A stretch of 64,000 nucleotides of DNA from DASRAA01 sp963814165 (GTDB taxonomy: Bacteria; Acidobacteriota; Terriglobia; Terriglobales; Acidobacteriaceae). The stretch is taken from the NCBI GenBank assembly GCA_963814165.1, contig CAWFBW010000021.1:248001-312000 (forward strand), read 5' to 3'. Of the stretch, positions 54,270-62,827 are shown one piece after another (the first letter of the stretch is position 1; every line of letters begins with the position of its first letter). The notes below the pieces were generated by a model. That model worked only from the letters and a program-made list of their open reading frames with translations. It searched no databases and was not told the origin of the DNA. A program made the position numbers and the translations under genes.

Positions 54270-55241
54270 TTAATCCGACCAGTGCGCGGGCTTACGGTCC
54301 CAGCGGTGCGCGCGCAACTCGGCGATGAGGCCGGAATCGAGCGGGCCTTTGTCGCTGTAGCTCACGTTGGCGGCCACGTGCTCGGGCTTGCGCATGCCGA
54401 CAATTGTCGTACTGACGGTCGGCTCCGACAGCACAAAGCGAAGCGCCATCTCCGGCAGCGTCATGCCCTGCGGAAGCAGTTGCTTGAGGCGCTCGACGCG
54501 CTCGATGGTGGGCACGAGGTTTTCGGGACTGAAGTAGCGGGCGCGCCAGTCGCCCTCGGGGAACTTCGTATCGAGTGTCATGTGTCCGCCAAGGCTGCCT
54601 TCGTCAAGCGGAACGCGAGCGATGACACCGATGTTGAGTTCGCGGCAGAGCGGGAAGAGTTCGTCCTCCGGAGCCTGGTCGAAGATGTTGTAGATGACCT
54701 GCACGGCGTCAACGAGGCCGGTGCGAATAGCGCGGATGCCGTTGGCGGGTTCCCAGCGGTTGAGGCTGAGACCGAAGGCGCGGATGATGCCGTCGCGCTT
54801 GAGCTTTTCAACGGTGTTGCGGAAGTCGGGTTCGTCGGTCCAATGGTCTTGCCAGACGTGAAACTGCAGCAGGTCGATGGTGTCGGTGCCCAGGTTTTTG
54901 CGAATGATGTCGGCGTAGCGGAAGACGTGCTCGGGGTGGAAGACCTCAGCGTGCGAGTACGACGGCAAAGCCGGCCATTTGAAATTGGCGGGCGGAATCT
55001 TGGAGGCGGCGTAGAGACGTTTGTCCGGATTCGTTTTGACAAGGTTGCCGAGCAGGCGGTCGCTCTTGCCTTCGCCGTATCCCCAGGCGGAGTCGTAGAA
55101 CGTGCAGCCGACGTCAGCGGCGTGCTGCAGCGCGGCGACGGATTGCCTGTCGTCGGAGCCCGACCATCCGCTCATTCCCCAAAGTCCGTAGCCGATGTTG
55201 CTGATCGTCCAACCGGTGCGTCCGAAGGTGCGGTATTGCAT
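54270..55241 (-). CDS. Aldo/keto reductase
   Basis: A member of the AKR superfamily (324 aa) starting MQYRTFGRTGWTISNIGYG. The catalytic tetrad is visible: Asp in CTFYDSAWGYGEGKSD, with the Tyr in the same segment, Lys in LYAASKIPP and His in LLQFHVWQDHWTDE. NADPH-binding residues lie in ANVSYSDKGPL. It reduces aldehydes or sugars; the substrate is unknown. ATG at 55241 is the family start. Convergent with the POTRA-domain gene. Confidence 0.92.
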   Translation of the reverse strand: MQYRTFGRTGWTISNIGYGLWGMSGWSGSDDRQSVAALQHAADVGCTFYDSAWGYGEGKSDRLLGNLVKTNPDKRLYAASKIPPANFKWPALPSYSHAEVFHPEHVFRYADIIRKNLGTDTIDLLQFHVWQDHWTDEPDFRNTVEKLKRDGIIRAFGLSLNRWEPANGIRAIRTGLVDAVQVIYNIFDQAPEDELFPLCRELNIGVIARVPLDEGSLGGHMTLDTKFPEGDWRARYFSPENLVPTIERVERLKQLLPQGMTLPEMALRFVLSEPTVSTTIVGMRKPEHVAANVSYSDKGPLDSGLIAELRAHRWDRKPAHWSD

Positions 55242-55411
55242 GAGTGCCTGCCTCGAAGATTCAAAATTGGTAAAGGACGATGGTATCAAGAGAATAGTTG
55301 TCAGTAGTCGGTTGTCAGTTGTCGGAAAAACACGAGCGACCACGGATTCACACGGATCACGTGCACACATCACTTGGTTGAGCCTGCCCACGGGTACGAG
55401 TATTCTGGAAG

Positions 55412-55831
55412 ATGCACTTGCGGATTCAGATTCGTGCAGACGCACGTGTGGAGGACAATATCTTGCTTGCTGCTTTTTCACGTCGTACTTCCCTGTTTCT
55501 CGTCCTGTTGCTCAGCGCCGGAGCTACTCAGGTGTGCTGGGCGCACGCCATCCTGAGGGAGTCAACGCCCGCGATTAATTCCACCGTGCAAGGGCCGGAC
55601 GTGGACATTTCCATGCGATTCAACGTCCGCATCGACGGCAGCCGCTCGCGCGTGCTGTTGGTGGCGCCGGACGGAACCAGTTCTGCTCTCAAGCTCGCCA
55701 CCCAGGCAAAGCCCGATATCCTGCAGACGCGCGCTACAGGGCTGAAACCCGGCGCCTACAAGCTGGAGTGGAAAGTGCTAGCTTCCGACGGCCACATGAG
55801 TAACGGAGAAATCCCCTTCACGGTGAAGTAA
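55412..55831 (+). CDS. copC: CopC-domain copper resistance protein
   Basis: The periplasmic copper-binding protein begins with a signal peptide (SLFLVLLLSAGATQVCWA) ending before AHAILRESTPA, so the N-terminal His used for Cu(II) is conserved. The later SDGHMSNGEIPF supplies the second ligand group. The mature domain is about 95 residues, Ig-like. ATG at 55412 gives an unusually long leader; a later start is possible. It precedes copD by 6 nt, forming the classic copper uptake/resistance pair. Confidence 0.88.
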   Translation: MHLRIQIRADARVEDNILLAAFSRRTSLFLVLLLSAGATQVCWAHAILRESTPAINSTVQGPDVDISMRFNVRIDGSRSRVLLVAPDGTSSALKLATQAKPDILQTRATGLKPGAYKLEWKVLASDGHMSNGEIPFTVK

Positions 55832-55837
55832 GGCGAG

Positions 55838-57463
55838 ATGCTAGTCAAGCTGGTCGATCTGTTCTCATTTCTTTCGGTAGTCTTGCGCGCCGGGACACTG
55901 ATTTTCCAATCAGTGCTGCTGGGCGGCGTGCTGTTTGTGCTGTGGATTGCGCGGCGGTCACCCGACGCTTCCGACGAGAGCATCGACCGGGTGCAGGCGT
56001 CGTCGTGGAAGCTATTGCGCCTCAGCGCTGTGGGCCTGGCCATTGTGCAGTTAATGTACCTCTACGTTGACTCAGCAGTGCTGATGGCCTCGGCCGACAT
56101 CGGGTTCGGGGCGGTGGTCGGCGCAAACTTCTTTATTTCTGGCTCCATCGTTCTGGTAGCGGCGCTGCTGACCGCGATTGTCGCCGGTGGCAGCAGGAGC
56201 ATTGCCCGGTGGGCGCTGCCGGTGCTGACGGTCGTCATCATGGCGGCGTCGGTGATGACCAACCATGCGGCATCGCGGCTGTCGGGACGACCGCTGTTGA
56301 TCACGTTGTCGAGCGTTCACGAGCTGGCCACCGGATTCTGGATCGGCGGGCTGCCATTCCTGGTGCTGGCGCTGTTCCGCGCCAAAGACCTGACGACGCG
56401 CTGGTATCTGACCGAGCGCTTCTCGCGCATGGCGCTGGTGAGCGTGGGATTCCTGGTGTTGAGCGGCTCAATCATGAGCGTGCTCTACATCGGCTCGTGG
56501 CAGGCGGTGGTGGGCACGGCCTACGGCGTGATGGTCGGGGCCAAGGTGGTGATGCTGGGCGCGCTGTTACTGCTTGGCGGGGTGAACTTCCTGCTGCTGC
56601 GCAACGCTCCCAAGGACCAGGTGATGCCGCGGCTGCGGCGGCTGATTGAAGCTGAGCTGGGCATCGGTCTCACGGTAATTCTGACCGCGGCGTCGCTGAC
56701 CTCCCAGCCTCCGGCGGTGGACGAGCCGGAAGAGACGGTAAGCATGCAGCAAATCTACCAGCGCGTGAAGCCGGTGGTGCCGCGGCTGACCTACCACTTC
56801 ATTCAGGAAACGGACAGTAAGACGGGTGAACCGATCAAGGCTGGGCCTGACACTCCGGTGAATGTCGATGGAGTTCCGCTGACGCCGCGGCTCATCAACA
56901 ACTCGATCGAGTCGGAATCGAACCATCACTGGATGGGAGTTGTGGTGTTGGCGATGGGCTTGCTTGCCCTGCTGGCGCGAACAGGAAAAGCTCCGTGGGC
57001 AGAATACTGGCCTCTGCTGCTGATTGGCATCGCGGTCTTCATCTTCTTGCTTGCCGACACGGAATGTTGGCCCGTGGGATGGAAGGGATTTTGGGCCTGC
57101 TGGGCCGATCCCGAGGTGTTTCAGCACCGCATTGCAGCGCTGGTGTGCGTTGGTTTCGCGGTGTTCGAGTTGCGCGTACGCAAGCAGAAGAAAGACAACG
57201 ATCCTTGGGCGATGGTCTTTCCGCTGATGTGCGCCCTGGGCGGCGCAGTGCTTCTGACGCACCAGCACGCGATTTCCAACGTGAAGGAAAACCTCCTGGT
57301 CGAACTAAGCCATGTGCCCATGGGCGTCATCGCGGTGTTTGCGGGATGGGCGCGCTGGCTGGAGTTGCGCCTGCCCGAGAAAGATCGCGCAATCCCGTCT
57401 TGGATCTGGCCGATGTGTTTTGTTCTGATCGGTGCGGGATTGCTGAATTACCGGGAGATGTAA
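55838..57463 (+). CDS. copD: CopD-like copper-transport membrane protein
   Basis: A protein of 541 residues with eight to twelve membrane segments: VDLFSFLSVVLRAGTLIFQS, VVGANFFISGSIVLVAALLT and ITLSSVHELATGFWIGGLPF. The last contains the H-x-x-x-x-x-W-I-G-G motif of CopD. The N-terminal half matches CopD; the C-terminal half (EYWPLLLIGIAVFIFLLAD on) carries four further segments of unknown kind. It acts with CopC to move copper across the inner membrane. Confidence 0.88.
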   Translation: MLVKLVDLFSFLSVVLRAGTLIFQSVLLGGVLFVLWIARRSPDASDESIDRVQASSWKLLRLSAVGLAIVQLMYLYVDSAVLMASADIGFGAVVGANFFISGSIVLVAALLTAIVAGGSRSIARWALPVLTVVIMAASVMTNHAASRLSGRPLLITLSSVHELATGFWIGGLPFLVLALFRAKDLTTRWYLTERFSRMALVSVGFLVLSGSIMSVLYIGSWQAVVGTAYGVMVGAKVVMLGALLLLGGVNFLLLRNAPKDQVMPRLRRLIEAELGIGLTVILTAASLTSQPPAVDEPEETVSMQQIYQRVKPVVPRLTYHFIQETDSKTGEPIKAGPDTPVNVDGVPLTPRLINNSIESESNHHWMGVVVLAMGLLALLARTGKAPWAEYWPLLLIGIAVFIFLLADTECWPVGWKGFWACWADPEVFQHRIAALVCVGFAVFELRVRKQKKDNDPWAMVFPLMCALGGAVLLTHQHAISNVKENLLVELSHVPMGVIAVFAGWARWLELRLPEKDRAIPSWIWPMCFVLIGAGLLNYREM

Positions 57464-57489
57464 CAGGCGGACAGTTTAGACTGTTGCGC

Positions 57490-59238
57490 ATGACAATTTC
57501 GTCGCGCAGCGTTGCCGCCTGGTCCAGTATCCTCAGCTTGCTATTCGTTCTTGGAGCTTCCATGCCCGGATGGGCCCAATCCGGCGGTACGCAGTTCTCC
57601 ATTTCCTTCGGCAAACAGCAGAGCGAAAAGCCACTCGATGGCCGCATGCTACTGCTGCTCTCGACCGATCCCTCGGAAGAGCCGCGCATGCAGATCAACG
57701 ACACGCCAAAAACCCAAATGGTGTTTGGGGTCGACGTGGACGGGCTGAAGCCGGAACAGGCGGTAACGGTGGACGCATCGTCGTGGGGCTATCCGATTCG
57801 CAGTCTGAGCGATGTGCCTCCCGGCGAATATTCCGTGCAGGCGGTGCTGCAAAAGTATGAGACCTTTCACCGCTCCGACGGCAAGACGGTGAAGCTGCCG
57901 ATGGACCAGGGCGAAGGCCGTCACTGGAACATCGCGCCCGGCAACTTGTACAGCAAGCCGGAGAAGATGACGCTCGGCAAGAGTGGCGCACCGGTGAAGA
58001 TCGTGCTTGACCAGGAAATTCCGCCGATTCCCGACCAGCCCGACACAAAATACGTGCGCCACATCAAGATTCAGAGCGAGCTGCTGACCAAGTTCTGGGG
58101 ACGGCCCATGTACATCTCGGCCGTCGTCCTGGTGCCATGGGGGTTCGATGAGCACCCCGAGGCCCACTATCCTCTCATGCTGTTTCACGACCACTTCGTG
58201 AGCGGGATCGACGACTTCCGCACCGAGCCGCCCGATCCGAACCTGAAGCCCGACTACAGCGAGCGCTTTCACATTTCGGGTTACAACCGCATCCAGCAGG
58301 AAGAGGCCTACAAGTTCTACCAGCAATGGATTTCGCCCAAGTTTCCGCGCTACCTGGTGGTGAAGATCCAGCACGCCAATCCGTACTACGACGATTCGTA
58401 TGCGGTGAACTCGGCCAACCTGGGGCCTTACGGCGACGCCATCGAAACCGAGTTGATGCCGGCACTGGAGAGGAAATTCCGCAGCATCGGACAGGGATGG
58501 GCGCGGTTTGTCTATGGCGGATCGACCGGCGGATGGGAGTCGTTGGCGGTTCAGATGTTTTATCCCGATCACTACAACGGCACGTTCACGGCGTGCCCCG
58601 ACCCGATCGACTTTCGCGCGTACACAGTGATCGATCTGTATAAGTGGTCCAATGCGTTCTATATCGACGGCGCGCACAAGCAAATACTGCAACCCGCAAT
58701 GCGCAACTACTTGGGACAGACGCTGATCAGCATCAAAGACGCGAATGCCTACGAACTGGCGCTTGGTACGCATGGACGATCAGGCGAGCAGTGGGACATC
58801 TGGCAGGCAGTGTATGGGCCGGTCGGAGCCGATGGATATCCGCAACCGATTTTCAATAAGGAGACCGGCGAGATTGACCACAATGTCGCTGAGTATTGGC
58901 ACGAGCACTACGACCTGCGGGCTATCCTGGAGAAAAACTGGCCCACGCTCGGCCCCAAGTTGCAGGGCAAGATTCACATCTATTGCGGAAGCATGGACAC
59001 TTACTTCCTCAACGACGCCGTGTACTTGATGGAAGACTTCCTGAAGAACACAACGAACCCTCACTACGACGGCGAGGTAAAGTACGGCGACCGCGCTGAG
59101 CATTGCTGGAACGGCGATACCAATCTGCCGAACTATTTGTCGCGGTTGCACTACAACACGATGTATCTGCCGAAAATCATGGAGCGCATCGAGAAGACGG
59201 CGCCGCCGGGAGCTGACCTGACGAGTTGGAGATATTAG
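57490..59238 (+). CDS. Secreted alpha/beta-hydrolase-fold protein (esterase D-like)
   Basis: A signal peptide (ILSLLFVLGASMPGWAQ) is followed by a beta-sandwich-like N-terminal part and an alpha/beta-hydrolase-fold esterase domain: YPLMLFHDHFVSG, the nucleophile elbow VYGGSTGGWES, and IHIYCGSMDTYFLND plus DRAEHCWN in the C-terminal part holding likely Asp and His. The protein has 582 residues, long for an esterase D. ATG at 57490 starts the signal peptide. The substrate is unknown. It is 26 nt after copD and probably co-transcribed. Confidence 0.75.
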   Translation: MTISSRSVAAWSSILSLLFVLGASMPGWAQSGGTQFSISFGKQQSEKPLDGRMLLLLSTDPSEEPRMQINDTPKTQMVFGVDVDGLKPEQAVTVDASSWGYPIRSLSDVPPGEYSVQAVLQKYETFHRSDGKTVKLPMDQGEGRHWNIAPGNLYSKPEKMTLGKSGAPVKIVLDQEIPPIPDQPDTKYVRHIKIQSELLTKFWGRPMYISAVVLVPWGFDEHPEAHYPLMLFHDHFVSGIDDFRTEPPDPNLKPDYSERFHISGYNRIQQEEAYKFYQQWISPKFPRYLVVKIQHANPYYDDSYAVNSANLGPYGDAIETELMPALERKFRSIGQGWARFVYGGSTGGWESLAVQMFYPDHYNGTFTACPDPIDFRAYTVIDLYKWSNAFYIDGAHKQILQPAMRNYLGQTLISIKDANAYELALGTHGRSGEQWDIWQAVYGPVGADGYPQPIFNKETGEIDHNVAEYWHEHYDLRAILEKNWPTLGPKLQGKIHIYCGSMDTYFLNDAVYLMEDFLKNTTNPHYDGEVKYGDRAEHCWNGDTNLPNYLSRLHYNTMYLPKIMERIEKTAPPGADLTSWRY

Positions 59239-59341
59239 AAACGTCACAGCCAAGGCGGTCAGATTGCCGAGCGCGAGCGACGGTTGTCACAGCGAAGTCC
59301 AGTGCACACGTGCTAAACCGGAAGCATGACGGAGGTCTGTT

Positions 59342-59611
59342 ATGCCTTCTTTGCAGGATAGGTTCGCACAAGCGCAACAGGACGTAAACGGTCTCGCCCG
59401 GCGTCCCGGCAATGACACGATGCTGAAGCTCTATGCCCTCTACAAACAGGCCACAAAAGGCGATGCTTCGGGAGAGCGGCCTGGTGGCTTCGATTTTGTC
59501 GCAGCCGCCAAGTTCGATGCCTGGAGCGAAGTGCGAGGCACACCGCCCGACGAAGCCATGAAACAGTACATCGACCTGGTGGCGTCGCTCCAGGGGGTTA
59601 GAACAAGCTAA
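59342..59611 (+). CDS. Acyl-CoA-binding protein
   Basis: The 89-residue protein matches ACBP: LQDRFAQAQQDVNGLARRP, the ligand-binding LKLYALYKQATKGD and KFDAWSEVRGTPPDEAMKQY. It binds medium and long-chain acyl-CoA in the cytoplasm. ACBP genes are scattered in bacteria and frequent in Acidobacteria. The ATG follows GACGGAGG. It lies 103 nt after the esterase gene and just before the tRNA-Thr fragment at 59652. Confidence 0.93.
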   Translation: MPSLQDRFAQAQQDVNGLARRPGNDTMLKLYALYKQATKGDASGERPGGFDFVAAAKFDAWSEVRGTPPDEAMKQYIDLVASLQGVRTS

Positions 59612-59651
59612 CTGTGTTGAATTCGCCAGAAAGGGGCCAAAGAGGACTTAC

Positions 59652-59718
59652 TGGAGCCGAAGATCAGACTTGAACCGATGACCTGTTGATTACCAAATGA
59701 TGCCGGATTTCCACTAAG
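59652..59718 (-). pseudogene. Degenerate tRNA-Thr (GGT) 3' half
   Basis: On the minus strand the sequence has a loop like TTTGGTAATC with anticodon GGT, a T arm with GGTTCAAGTCTGATC and acceptor end CTTCGGCTCCA. The 5' half is degenerate: only AGTGG and GCATC of the D arm match and no 5' acceptor strand is present. Integrated elements often leave a tRNA 3' half at their border, so this may be a relic attachment site. Confidence 0.6.
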
Positions 59719-60321
59719 GTACTGTAAAGAAAATAACTTGATTCAGCCTCGGTTCGCACAGATGCGTTTATTGCGCTTGTTTGTTTTGAATAAGGTTGAA
59801 ACGCAGCGACACGTTTACGACACACTAAATTGATGCGCCATTGGGCTCCTTGAGCAGGTCGATCCAGGAGGTGTGTTTGCACTCTTTATTGTGCAATTCT
59901 GAAAGCTGCGACCACCTCCAGAATCTGATGTTTCATCGAGTTTGGCAACTTGGCCGCATAGTGCAGAAGCCAGTCCTGGCCAAGCCGTTGCAGATCCAGT
60001 TCGTCGGTGTGGATTGTGCTGCCGGTGTGTCGACCGTGAGAAATCCAGTCCAATAACGCCTTTTCCGGCTCAGGGTGCCCGACGCGCACGACCGCGTCAG
60101 ACCCGCACAGATTAGGGGCGGCGCCAACTCCTGCCTGCAACTTCCTGATTTACAATGTGTTCTCTGCTTGGATGGATTATACGTTCTGCCCATGCGGTCC
60201 TTGCCACCTCCACAGGTTGCGATCGGCACAGGAGAATGGCACGGGTATTGAGAGCATGGGGAGGTCCGCTTGTCGACCATTGCTTCTCATCCCGGGGCCC
60301 TACATTTTAGATTTGAGACTT
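59719..60321. other. Gene-poor, AT-richer stretch before the efflux operon
   Basis: Bases 59720-59830 are AT-rich compared with the rest of the window. A minus-strand frame of 84 residues at 59886-60140 (start MQAGVGAAPNLCGS, end VVAAFRIAQ) shows no family and may be a fragment. Otherwise nothing recognisable. Confidence 0.35.
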
Positions 60322-61598
60322 ATGCGTCCACCGCACTCCCGGATGATCGGCCTGGCAGCATTGACTTGCCTGCTGTTACTCGCACCCGCAGTCAAGGCAC
60401 AAGGCCCAACGCTGATCACTCTGGATCAGGCAATCGATCTGGCGCTCGCACATAATCACTCGTTGAAGGCGACACGCACTTTCATTCTGCAAAACCAGGC
60501 GCAGGAAATCACCGCGAACTTGCGTCCGAATCCGACTCTGAACTTTGATTCCCAGTTCGTGCCAATTTTTTCTCCATCTGATTTTTCAGCTGACAATCTG
60601 AGCGAAGTCCAGCAGTTCGACGCCGGCATCGGATACCTGTTTGAACGCGGTCAAAAACGGCAGCATCGCTTGCAGGCTGCCCGCGATCAAACAGCTGTGA
60701 CGCGTGCCCAGGTTGCGGATGCCGAACGCAGCCTCACCTTCGACTGTGGCCCAGCAGTTCGTCGCCGTGTTGCTGGCTGAATCAACGCTGCGTTTTGCCC
60801 AGCTAGACCTGAAGAGCTTCGAGCAAACGGTCGATAGTTGCCGAGGCACAGTACAAGGCGGGCTACATCAGCGAAGGTGATTACCTCAAGATCAAGCTGC
60901 AGCTGCTGCAGTTTCAGACCGACGTTTCCTCCGCCCGTCTGGCAAGGGTGCAGGCCCTCGTCGCGTTGCGGGAATTGCTGGGCTACGATGCCGTCCCCGC
61001 CAATTACGACGTGGTTGGCGATTTGACCTACCAGCCGGTCGCGGCGAAATTGGAGGACTTGCAGGCCAAGGCACTCCAGGAGCGTCCTGATTATCACGCC
61101 GCCGAGTTAGGTGTAACCGCCGCTCAGAGCCAGATAGCGTTGGCGAAGGCGTATGCCAAACAGGATGTGGACGCCAGTGCGGCATACTCACACGTGGGGG
61201 GCGAGAGCAGCGCTTCGTTCTTTGTGAACTTCGGTTTGCCCATCTTCAACCGCAATCAAGGTGAAATCGCGCGCACTGGCTACGCCCTCACGCAGGCGCA
61301 GGAGATGCAGCAATCGGCCAGCGACACGGTGCTGTCCGATGTCAGCGATGCCTATGAGGCCCTGCGCAGCAGCGACGAAGTGGTACAACTTTATACATCC
61401 GGGTACTTGAAGCAGGCGCAGGATTCACGCGATATCAGTGAGTATGCTTATCAGCGCGGAGCTACGAGCCTGTTGGATTTTCTCGATGCCGAGCGCAGCA
61501 ACCGGGCAATTCAACTGGCCTATCGTCAGGCTTTGTCAGCGTACATGACCGCGGTCGAGCAGCTTAAAGCAGCTGTCGGAACAAGGAACCTGCCGTGA
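60322..61598 (+). CDS. TolC/CzcC-family outer-membrane efflux protein (frameshifted)
   Basis: A signal peptide (GLAALTCLLLLAPAVKAQ) and the TolC repeat structure: ITLDQAIDLALAHNHSLKAT, QARLQ-type coiled-coil helices, KAYAKQDVDASAAYSH and the final AFVEQ-like VEQLKAAVG. Two frame changes are required, near 60742 and at 60837, to join DAERSLTFD to VAQQFVAVLLAESTL and then to IAEAQYKAGYISEGDYL. It forms the outer-membrane tunnel of a metal RND pump. The downstream gene starts inside its stop (GTGA). Confidence 0.82.
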
Positions 61599-62768
61599 AG
61601 ATGAGACGTGATCGCATGCGGCACCTAATCGCGCTAACGGCCTTATCCGCGATGGTGCTGGCGCTCAGCTGGTTGCAGCGGCGCGGGATCTGAAAACGCC
61701 TCTAAGAATCATGCGAACAACGCGAACACGGCTGAGTTATTCACCATTCCGTCGGAACAGATGGCACACGTGCAGGTGCTCGCGATTGAACCCAGCAGTC
61801 TGACGCGCACCCTCCGGCTGACCGGAGCCGTGGCTTACAACAGCTTCCATACCACGCCGGTGATTACGCAGGTCAGCGGCCCGGTAAGCCGGATCGTGGT
61901 GGTTCCGGGCCAGCAGGTGCAGCGCGGGCGAGCCCCTGCTGTACGTGGCCAGTCCCGACTATTCCCAATTGCGCACCAATTATCTGAAGGCCAAGGATGC
62001 GTATGCGCTGGCGCAAAAAGCGTATGCCCGTGCGCAGGACTTGTATCAGCATCATGCCATCGCCGAACAGAATCTGGAGCAGGCTGAGTCCGTCGCAGAC
62101 GCAAGCGCAAGGTGACCTGGCGGCAGCAGAAGCCGCTTTGAAGGTGATGGGAATCACCAATCCCGATGCGCTGGTGAAGGCGCCGCCTTCCTTTGAGGCG
62201 CTGGTAAAGTCGCCGATTAGCGGCGAAGTGGTCGAGCAGAACGTCGCGGTGGGACAACTTGCTGCAGACTGGCGTGACCCAGTGCTTCATGCTTTCCGAC
62301 ACCAGCACCGTTTGGGTATTGGTGAACATTTATCAAAAGGATTTGCCATACGTGCGCGTCGGCGATGCGGTCACGATCCAGACAGAGTCCTATCCCGACG
62401 TCTTCCATGGCCGTATTTCCTACGTCGCAGCTTCGCTGGATCCGAACACGCGCACACTGCAGGCGCGCATTGAGACCAGCAATCCCGGGCTAAAAGCTGA
62501 AGAAGGACATGTACGTCGTGGCCGCGGTGGATGCGGGCACCATCCAGAACGCCATCGCCGTGCCGGATTCCGCCGTGCTGCGCGACAGTGAGAACCAGCC
62601 GTTCGTCTACGTTGAAGTATCCGGCAATCAGTTTGGCAGGCGCAGTCGTCACTCTCGGGGAAAGCATGAAAGGACAAACGCAAGTGACCAGCTGGGTTGA
62701 ACCCCGGTGATCGCGTCATCGGAGATGGCAGCTTGTTCCTGCAGTTTGCGAACTCGCTGCAGCGTTAG
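61595..62768 (+). pseudogene. HlyD/CzcB-family membrane-fusion protein, heavily frameshifted
   Basis: A lipoprotein-like N-terminus (LALSAGCSGAGS) is followed by an adaptor protein: IEPSSLTRTLRLTGAVAYN, GPVSRIVVVPGQQVQRG, PLLYVASPDYSQL, SPISGEVVEQNVAVGQ and ARIETSNPGLK. At least five frame changes are needed (near 61665, 61929, 62093, 62263, 62500 and later) before the stop at 62766-62768. In this window it cannot make a full adaptor, though single-base miscalls would explain all changes. It is the periplasmic linker between the RND pump and TolC. Confidence 0.75.
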
Positions 62769-62827
62769 AACGAAACGATCGAACTTGACGAAGAGACCGT
62801 GATGACAACCATGCTGTCCAAACCTGA

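Noticed and set aside
59886..60140. Minus-strand 84-residue protein
   Set aside because: No known family, no clear ribosome site and degenerate surroundings; mentioned only as a possible fragment.
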